64,000 nucleotides of DNA from Chrysomallon squamiferum (Eukaryota > Mollusca > Gastropoda > Neomphalida > Peltospiridae), in contig CM022671.1 in the NCBI GenBank assembly GCA_012295275.1, forward strand, positions 27,431,822-27,495,821, in the 5' to 3' direction. This document shows positions 56,844 to 64,000 of this stretch, one piece after another. A model generated the notes under the pieces. That model did not search any database. It was not told the DNA's origin and saw nothing but the letters and a program-made list of their open reading frames with translations. The stretch's first letter is position 1. Each line of letters starts with the position of its first letter. The position numbers and the translations under genes are program-made.

Positions 56844-57229
56844 TATTATTATTATTTTTTTTATTATTATTATTTTTTTAATTTATTATTATTAATATTA
56901 CTAATGTTATGTTACGTTTTTCACAAATTTCATTCAGAACCCAAACAAAGATACAGAACATGTAAGATATTTTACTAATACTGAGTTAAATGTTTTCAGA
57001 CCTGGTCTTCAGGCCTCTAAGACTCTGGGTTCTTCGCCCAGCCTGCAGAAAACATCAACCATCAGCCATCTTGAAGCTCAGGTTGCAGTGTGCCTTGGTC
57101 TGAAATCTTCATCCGAGTATCAGTTCTGGTTACTGACGTATGTCCGCTACCTTGTTCAGGAAGGTGAGTAGAGAAAAATTGGAGTGTTTAGTGAAATTTA
57201 AAATATATTATTGGGTATTGCTGTTTTAA

Positions 57230-57260
<31 letters not shown>

Positions 57261-58306
57261 TATTAAACTGATCATTATAAAATATATATTTTCAAGAAAA
57301 TATTGTGTAATTAAGCTGTGAATGAAAATGATAACAATATTTTAGGAGCATTATACCAGTGCTTAAAGCTAATAAATGTTAAATGCATTAGAGGCATCCA
57401 TAATTTTATTTTTTTAAACTGTAATAGTGAAGAAAGTGGGAATTTTAAATTGATTTTTATTCTCAAAATATATACTAATCATGTATCTGAGATACTGTTT
57501 TATTTGCTATTTTTAATGATATTTGTTAATAAAAAAAGTTACAGTAAAATACCAATGACACTTGGAGGTTGAGGTTTTTCCTTTTATGGTGACATCAGAT
57601 AGCATATTGTCAAATAAAGGAACAAAGCAAAAAGCAAATTTGAGTTTATAACATCTGTCTGTTATTGATCTTACTTTTTTCAATATATCCAGATGAACAT
57701 ATTAGTTTATTATTAATGTCATAATATTAGCAAAGACCTGTAAATAGAAAATTACACAAATGATTAATTTGTTTTTATTATACTGCCAGTGGGTACATTT
57801 TAAACTGAACAATGACTTAAATATTCTATCAGTTTCCTGTATTTTATTACTTTATTTTTGATCCAGGATTTGAAAGCAAACTCCGTGAAGTGTGTGATGA
57901 TTTGTTGGGTCCCCTTTACAGATCCAAGAAGTCAAAGTTCTGGGAAGAGACTGTGCTGGTAACTCTTTTTTATTATATCTTCATTTAATTCTCTCTTTCT
58001 CTCTCGCTCTTTCTGCCTCTCATTTTCTCTCTTTTACTCTCTCATGCCCTCTTTCTCTCTCTTTCACTCTCTCTCTCTGTCTCTCTCATTTTGAGTTTCT
58101 GAAACTACATTCACAATTATTTTACCAGTTGTTTAGTCCTTTTTATTATTTTCTTTCTTTGTTTTTCTCACTCCATTTTTTCTTTTTTTTTTCAGGGTAT
58201 TAAGAAGAGGGATCTTCTGAAGCAGATTCTTCCCATCATTGGAGCAAATCTTCGATGGCAGCGATTATACACAGAATATCAGGAACAGTTAGACTCTGTC
58301 TCATAG
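42944..58306 (+). CDS. HIRA: HIRA histone H3.3 chaperone subunit, 27 exons, complete
   Basis: Nuclear subunit of the HIRA-UBN-CABIN complex that deposits H3.3 independently of replication. Exons: 42944-42980, 43492-43554, 44625-44735, 45340-45430, 45957-46045, 46462-46557, 47038-47120, 47373-47450, 47770-47937, 48219-48269, 48584-48640, 49491-49561, 49983-50088, 50268-50465, 50821-50906, 51412-51676, 52187-52317, 53155-53320, 53679-53771, 54223-54383, 54710-54871, 55172-55230, 55665-55767, 56399-56518, 57000-57163, 57867-57958 and 58196-58306. The coding total is 3012 nt (1003 residues; human 1017) with every phase consistent. The start MRLLKPAWVTYEGKPIF and the seven WD40 repeats (exons 1-13) match HIRA. 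The ASF1-binding B domain is exon 15 (DGRRRITP, about 445-452). A Ser/Thr-rich linker (exons 16-17) and an AT-hook-like GRGRPRK (about 624-630) follow. The conserved C-terminal HIRA domain is exons 19-27. No frame defects seen. Confidence 0.96.
44780..45165. repeat. direct duplication inside HIRA intron 3
   Basis: Segments about 44780-44925 and 45030-45165 share GATAATAG..AACACCAGCATAA-type sequence, TTAATGATATGA, TTTATGATGAAAATCACCAT and TTAATTAA in the same order. AT-repeat lies between them. Confidence 0.8.
45411..45592 (+). repeat. three-copy 60-bp array covering the HIRA exon 4 donor
   Basis: ATTATCTGGCAAACAAGCAG|GTAA at the exon 4 end (45411-45434) recurs at 45470 and, with ATTATCTTACA, at 45530. 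Each copy is followed by TTATTTATAA..TGTAGA(A/C)TGTAATA. All three keep AG|GTAA. The upstream part of each unit is exon sequence coding for IIWQTSR. Confidence 0.93.
45600..45770 (+). repeat. dispersed repeat, HIRA intron 4 copy
   Basis: TTTCATTTGTTTAGTATGTA...ATAATAAATGGTTAATTTTTAAATTAA.TTATTGTTATTTCAAA.ATTTTTCA(T/G)AAAAATAA is shared in the same order and orientation with 48905-49065 in intron 11. Confidence 0.8.
48905..49065 (+). repeat. dispersed repeat, HIRA intron 11 copy
   Basis: Second copy of the unit at 45600-45770: TTTCTTTTGTTTAATATGTA, then ATAATAGATGGTTTG, TTATTGTTATTTCAAACATT and TTTCAGAAAAATAACCACTT. Function unknown. Confidence 0.8.
52582..52860 (-). pseudogene. inverted copy of HIRA exon 22 and its upstream intron, within HIRA intron 17
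   Basis: Read on the minus strand, this is the sequence around exon 22 (55172-55230). TTTTTACAG acceptor, ATGCACTCGAAACATTCTGT and ATATTTTCAG|GTATT are all present, preceded by the same intron sequence (AAACAAGTTTATAATGTGTG, ATTATCAAAAGGAAGAACTA, ATCATCATCATTTTCACCAT). The exon copy encodes HSVISSESLSGIFS versus HSVISNESLSGIFS in the real exon, still open with intact splice-like borders. Similarity starts at 52582 (pairing with about 55251) and runs into the ATT repeats near 52860-52910 (pairing with about 54925-54960). By eye identity is roughly 85-90 %. Confidence 0.93.
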
Positions 58307-59795
58307 AACACAAATTGTCAGATAGGGGTAGAAATTTCTAGAAGAGGCAGCAACTTGTTCAACCAGCCATGTTAAATAAATACAAGCAGACAGTACCAAG
58401 CAGTTGCATCAGTTCAGTTACATCAGCATAAACTGATTATAAATGACTTCATGTTGGTAATAATGTCAAGATGATGATCCAGATGGTAACCTTCAAAATG
58501 ACTTGTTGATTAAAAATGTCAAGGAGATGGTACAGGTTATAATTTCAAGATGACTTTGTATTGCTTACAACATCAAGATGATGATCCAGATTATTACTTC
58601 AAGAATTTGGTTATAGTGCCAGAATATTTATTATAATTGTTTTGATATCAGTTTTAAGACATTAAGTTGGTTATAACTTCAAGATTTCTTGATACTGGTT
58701 ATACATGCTAAGTGACATAAAGTGCATGGTAACTTTATAATGAATGAACCAGCAAAGTTACTTGACATCCCAAATTACTGCCTGGAACTGGTTAGAACAG
58801 AAAAATGCTCGGTACTGACATGTGCGATTGATTCTGGGAGATGACTAAAGATTGACTTTAAATAGATCATTACAGAATAATTTGATACTGGTCATAGCTT
58901 TACAGTAATATAAAAATAGTTAGTTCTCCAAATAATTGTAGTTGTAAACTGGTTATAACTAGAGATAACTTCATGAACATTTTATTAGTTAACAAAACTG
59001 CATGTTAACTTTAATGTAGTTACTGCTTAAAATGATTTAACATGTGTTATGACTGTGTGGTAACTTTAGAATGGTTGTTGCTGCAGAATTATTTATATAT
59101 GACTGCATCATAGCTTTAAGTAAGGTTGCAGCTGTAATGAGATTATTAGATCACCCATCATTGTTTGTAAATCTTTTGTAATAGAGTGGTTTGGTTGCAG
59201 ATTAACTAGTGTGTTAGAGTTGAGAAAAAATGCTTTTTTTGATTTGCCTCAGTTTGGTTAAATCCGGAGCTGATTAGATGTCTGATGTATATTTGATTTA
59301 TAGAAAGTTTAGTCAGAATGATAGAAGTTCAGTGAAACCAGATTTTTGAAAATGAGGCAATGAAATGATGAAAGACTGATACTCATAAAGACATTTGTAT
59401 TCTGGGATTTATTTTAAACATTTCTAAATTGTGTGGTGTGACAACAACAAAAAAATACATTCAGGGAGACATCAAGTTATTTAAATTCTTAAAGAAAATG
59501 TTGTTAAACATTGATTAATTCAAATCCTGAAACCACAAAAATAGGATTATCTTGAATTAAGAGATAATCAATATTTACCACAATTTCAGGTTTATATCCT
59601 TAATCTGAATCACGATTATGATTATTCATATTAAGTTATTTTTTATATATCATCTAGCCATCTGATATTCCATTTCTATCATTTTAATTATTAAACTTTA
59701 AAATATTTAATATTGAAGAAAATAATGACTTGCACTGACGATTTTCATTCTTTTTTTCTTTTTTAATTATTATTATTATGGAACAGGAGAATAAA
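58307..59795 (+). other. HIRA 3' UTR with poly(A) signal
   Basis: Sequence after the TAG stop to AATAAA at 59790-59795 (another AATAAA at about 59934). The first 500 bp show a loose repeating pattern (TCAAGATGATGATCCAGAT twice, and many GGTTAT/ACTTCAAGA strings), suggesting an old decayed tandem repeat. Confidence 0.5.
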
Positions 59796-60154
59796 GTTTC
59801 TTCCCTGTTTTCACGAACCAACATGTTGTTATTCTTTTATGTGCACGTCGTTTTATACTTAGTCTGGGAACAGTTTTATTGAGGAAAAAAAAAAGAAAAA
59901 GAAAGGAAAACATTTCAGGACTGAAATTCAGACAATAAATTTAGATACCGGTATTTTCGTACTTTAATTTCTTCAAGAGTAATTTGTTATTGTTTATATA
60001 ATTGGAGCGGTAGTAACCTATTAGTTCGTAAATAAATATTGAATTAAAAAAAAAAAAAAAAACCAGATGGAATATGACGATATTTTGCAATCCTAACATT
60101 AAGATTTCAACTAGAGTTACGGTTCTTGCTTTTTAAAATTAAAATAAATGACTT

Positions 60155-60156
<2 letters not shown>

Positions 60157-60234
<78 letters not shown>
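60157..60234. repeat. (CT)n microsatellite
   Basis: About 39 uninterrupted CT units. Confidence 0.97.
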
Positions 60235-60237
<3 letters not shown>

Positions 60238-61082
60238 GTTGGATAAAATAGAAACCGCACCTTGTAAAATATCCTGGATACGCACCTACGTCATTTTATT
60301 GGATCTTGTTTCATTGCCAGCCTGTTTGTGACCATTTAATATGTTCAAGAACGTGGCTGTATTAATATATCTGAATATAACGATGTAATCTGTATACTTC
60401 AATTCCACGAAAGTGATGAACCTTTAAGTGTAATGTTGAAATCAGATCTGTTATTACAGACTTTATATTGGTTGGTCGTAAATTATCGTCCAAAATGACA
60501 GCTTAATGGACGTGAATCAAATTGTCCTGCGCTAACCCACTGGGACGTATAAAATAATAAAACCGATAAAATAGTTATTAGTTACCGCCGGTTTCGTTTT
60601 ATTAATTTTTTACGATTGTTCTTGTTTAACGAGAAAAAATAGTTGAATAAGTACAAAACTAGGACGTCATATTATTAATAATAACAATAATAATTGCAGC
60701 TGCAATACTCTCAAGCTTAACCTCGCAGGATATCAGCTAGACGTTTCTTAATTTTAACGAACCACGTCTAATATCAAAGTATTTGTCGTAATAATATTTA
60801 CGTTAGGCGATCACTTCCGAACATCGAGGTTAGTAGAGCGAAATTTCTAATCGGACAATTTAATGGATTTAATTTAGATCGACTGCTAGGTGTCCCTGAC
60901 ACCAACCAATATTAGACAGTCTGAAATGTAATTTTCTTCTTCTTCTTCTGTAATTCCAAATATGCAAGCACCGTCGTCTTCTTCAATAGCCTACGGGAAA
61001 GAGAAATGAGCTTAAAGCTCTTTAAATTTGCAGCTTATAAATAATGACCAGACTGGAAAAGAATAAGTAATAAATTAATAGG

Positions 61083-61185
<103 letters not shown>

Positions 61186-61906
61186 TAATTATTTACTATT
61201 TTTAGTTTTTATTATATGTAGGTGTTAACGATGCGACTTGGTAGTTCAGTATGATGATAAATTAAAAAAAAAAAAAAAAAAAGAAGAAATTATCTCAAGT
61301 AATAACGCGTTTTAGACATACGCGTTTATCTTTGTACACGCCTCATTTTATGTATGTGTGCATCTGGAGTGAGAAAAAGAACGAGACAGACAGACAGACA
61401 GAAATTCTTATAAAAAAAATGATTTAAAGCTACATATTATCTTTTGTGTGATGTATTCATCCACTTGCTTCCAAATTAACCTGTTGCCAGCAGACAACAT
61501 ACAGTAAGTGCAGATAATCCAAATTACATGCGTATTCCAGATTTCTGACTTCGGTCGTCAGGATTCTATTTATTGGCAAAATTTCTGAAGAAATATATTT
61601 TTGCTTGTATCTGAAATAATCATACTGGATGAAAGTTAATCGCAAAGGACTGGATGTCGATAACTTTCATTCCATTGCCGCAGGGAAATCCACTTTTGAG
61701 CATACAGTCACACACACAAAAACCCCGTAAATAAATGAAAGCAATTTTGTTTGTAACCAATGTGCGTTTAACGGAGTTATTTGGAAGCTGGCCAATCCAA
61801 CGATTCTCTAAGCATACGAATACCAGGACGGTGGTATAATGGTGTTTAGTATTAATAATTTATTAATTTGTTTCTTTGCCTTTCTATTACTGTTAATCAG
61901 TTTTAT

Positions 61907-61910
<4 letters not shown>

Positions 61911-61968
<58 letters not shown>
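61911..61968. repeat. (GT)n microsatellite
   Basis: About 29 uninterrupted TG units, ending 116 bp before the candidate exon at 62085. Confidence 0.97.
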
Positions 61969-61969
<1 letters not shown>

Positions 61970-62084
61970 CGATGACGTGAGAAAGAAATCGTGTGCATTT
62001 CCAAACGATTAACACCGGATTACCCCATTTTACTTATTATAAAAAGACCCAAACAAACATCACGCTAATACAGAACAATACACC

Positions 62085-62121
62085 ATGGCCTCTAATGAAG
62101 GGATAAACCAGTTTTTGAGGA
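62085..62121 (+). CDS. candidate first coding exon of a rightward gene
   Basis: CACCATGG is an ideal animal start context. The frame reads MASNEGINQFLR plus one base to a strong donor A|GTAAGT (GT at 62122-62123). The opening is reminiscent of V-type ATPase subunit G (MAS..GI.QLL), but twelve residues are too few to assign it. No following exon was identified before 64000, so the gene would continue beyond the window, overlapping the minus-strand ABHD copy or lying past it. It could be chance. Confidence 0.3.
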
Positions 62122-63436
62122 GTAAGTAATCAACAAGGTTAGTATTCAGCCAGTCTGATTTCCCCTTCCCCTTTTTTTCTATGACATTTCATGGTTGTGT
62201 TCTCGCATAAAAATCGGTGAAAGCAGGTGAATTTTTTTCTGGCTGAAAAATCCCAGAACAAAACAGTTATACACATGTACTTTTCTAGGAAAGGGCAAAC
62301 GAGCATTATTTACTGAACGAGGAAATAAATCAGTAAGACATCTAAACGGATGTTTCAAGAATAAATTGCTCAAAGCTTTCAGTGGACATGTAATGTACTT
62401 ATAGGTCACCGACTTGTAGTTCTAAACATACTTAATAATAAACAATCTTTTGTTCAGTGTTTCATGTAAGAGAGACAACAATTATAGGAGTTTCTATTTT
62501 TTTGGTATGGTTTTACATATATTTTTTCTCTTTAGTTTAGAATTTACAAATTAGTTTACGTCTTGTTTATTTTTTGAGCATTATTATTATTATTATTATT
62601 ATTTTTGTTTATATATATATATATATTACTTTTGTGGTGATAGCTGTTTATATTAGTGCTTTTCGGTTGATTTTTGTGGGGTTTTGTGGTTTGTTTGTTT
62701 GTTTGTTGTTGTTGTTTTATGGGTTTTTTTTTTTTTTTTTTTTTTTTTTGGTTAAATATCTCATTGTCTGATTCCTTCCACTTGTTTTTGATTCTTAACA
62801 TTTCTAAAATAGTTACTGCTGGTCACCAAATCCTGTTCATAACAAATATAATCAGTTTCTGTAACAAACATGTTTATTTTTATATCATTAGTGTAGATAA
62901 ATTATCTGTATTTATATAACAGTAGTAATGTCAATGAATATGTTTAAAGACAACCATGCAATCATTTACACAAACTCAAGCACGCTGACAGAGCACGTAA
63001 TTCGTATACATTTACACACGCATATACACAAATTCATACATTTTTTTAATGTTATCTTTGTTATATCAGCATTATTTATACATCTCATACATTAGTTATA
63101 CCATCTTCATTTTATACCGTCTTGACCATCATAAGAAAACTTGAACGTGTGGATAGAAGGCATCTCAATGTTGTTTGGAAATAAATGTACGAGAAATAAT
63201 GGAATCCAAATCTTCATCCTGATGTTTCATGATAATCTTAAACTTTAAACTGAATGAATACTTTATCTTAATCTTTGTTTTAGACTAAAATATTTTTTTA
63301 AATATTCCATATGACATAAAATTTCACCAGCTGCATAGGCATTTGGAATGTATAAGGATTTAGTAATTACGTAATAACATATATAATTTTTTTTTAATAA
63401 TAATTCTAATGAGAATATATAAGTTAAATTTAATCT
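62122..63436. other. spacer to ABHD copy 4
   Basis: AT-rich, with (TTA)n near 62579-62601, TA run near 62612-62625 and a T-run at 62726-62749. No exon supported. Confidence 0.35.
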
Positions 63437-64000
63437 TTAAATTGTTGATCTGATTTTGCCCCTGTTGTTGACGGTATAGCCTTTGGTTGTAAATTCAAAC
63501 ACTGCCTCGATGTAATCCAGTGTTAATTTATCTGCCCACGACTGGGACGAGAGATTTTCTACGAATCCGCAATGTCCGCCTTTATCTGTTGCCACTAGAA
63601 GGAAATTTGGATAATACTTAAATATATCGTAGGGAATGCCGCTCTCGGCGTAGAACGGGTCGTCAAGACTGTTGATGCACAGAACTGGCACAGATATGTC
63701 ATCAACGTCTCGAATGGGATTATTTCTCTCCCAGAATTCCTCCATGTTTTCGAATCCATACATCTTGCAGTACACCAGTTCCTCGTACGTGTGGAAATTC
63801 CACGCTTTCAACGCTTTGTTCAGATCCACGACCTGGGAAAGCGCCAAGGCGTGAGAACAGAGAACTGTCTTGAGCTTAAACAAAAACAGATAATCGTATA
63901 TACTGTGCATGGAGTTAGAGAACCGCTCCGAAGCTTCGTAACATGGCGAAACACACGCCCCTACAGAGATCAAAGCAGACGACCCGAACTCTCCAAGATA
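63437..64000 (-). CDS. ABHD3-like membrane phospholipase/esterase, copy 4 (C-terminal part; runs off the window)
   Basis: A minus-strand frame open from the window edge (YLGEFGSSALISVGACVSP) to the stop at 63437 gives 187 residues. They correspond to the region after the nucleophile elbow in copies 1-3. Conserved: LVYCKMYGFENMEEFWERNNPIRD, NSLDDP (catalytic Asp) and DKGGHCGF (catalytic His). The acyltransferase-like N-terminal half, with the membrane anchor and the Ser, lies beyond 64000. The conserved D and H suggest a functional gene. It is separated from copies 1-3 by PIPOX and HIRA, so either the cluster predates these neighbours' placement or a copy moved. Confidence 0.87.
   Translation of the reverse strand, partial: YLGEFGSSALISVGACVSPCYEASERFSNSMHSIYDYLFLFKLKTVLCSHALALSQVVDLNKALKAWNFHTYEELVYCKMYGFENMEEFWERNNPIRDVDDISVPVLCINSLDDPFYAESGIPYDIFKYYPNFLLVATDKGGHCGFVENLSSQSWADKLTLDYIEAVFEFTTKGYTVNNRGKIRSTI

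Noticed and set aside
62556-62801. Lys/Asn-rich open frame
   Set aside because: Made of A-runs, AAC and AAT repeats on the minus strand.

Overview
The window is AT-rich animal nuclear DNA crowded with microsatellites: (CT)n/(GA)n, (CA)n/(GT)n, (AAT)n and long A/T runs. Genes are split by phase-consistent GT-AG introns of a few hundred bases to a few kilobases. The recognisable proteins are animal ones: a Toll-like receptor, ASPDH, PIPOX, HIRA and ABHD1/2/3-type hydrolases. The mix of a single-exon TLR body, several ABHD3-like copies, small Cys-rich secreted peptides and heavy simple repeats fits an invertebrate, most likely a lophotrochozoan such as a mollusc (a cephalopod is possible). That placement is inference. 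All exon models were built by hand from splice sites, phase continuity and remembered family motifs, with no alignment run.

Layout. 0-3 kb: an inverted-repeat MITE-like element (238-655) and a possible first coding exon of a leftward gene with an N-myristoylation start (2097-2188). 3.3-7.5 kb: two tandem, same-architecture genes for 8-cysteine secreted peptides whose Cys spacing resembles the prokineticin/colipase-like fold. 9.8-11.9 kb: a Toll-like receptor whose coding body is one exon, interrupted by a single-base frameshift in an A9 run. 13.1-17.9 kb: eight-exon L-aspartate dehydrogenase (ASPDH). 20.3-33.5 kb (minus strand): three ABHD3-like hydrolases with the coding region in one exon, plus a decayed 3' fragment of a fourth. 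A fifth, partial copy lies at 63.4-64 kb. 34.3-35.4 kb: a dead hAT transposon. 37.7-41.2 kb: eight-exon peroxisomal sarcosine/pipecolate oxidase (PIPOX). 42.9-58.3 kb: a complete 27-exon HIRA histone chaperone gene (1003 codons before the stop). 60-63.4 kb: mostly repeats, with one candidate first exon on the plus strand.

The most unusual theme is how exon-intron boundaries have been copied. The donor end of ASPDH exon 7 is part of a ten-copy, mostly 39-bp tandem array. The acceptor of ASPDH exon 6 ends a four-copy array of about 130-170 bp. The donors of PIPOX exon 3 and HIRA exon 4 are each tandemly triplicated (about 87 and 60 bp periods). The end of the PIPOX last exon with its poly(A) signal is duplicated. 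In addition, HIRA exon 22 with its upstream intron has an inverted copy about 2.4 kb upstream in intron 17 of the same gene, so the pre-mRNA could fold into a long duplex over a coding exon. These are sequence observations. Their effects on alternative splicing, RNA editing or circular RNA are hypotheses.

The genes do not form a pathway. PIPOX and ASPDH are both small-molecule amino-acid redox enzymes, the ABHD3-like copies are a local expansion of membrane lipid hydrolases, and HIRA and the TLR are unrelated neighbours.
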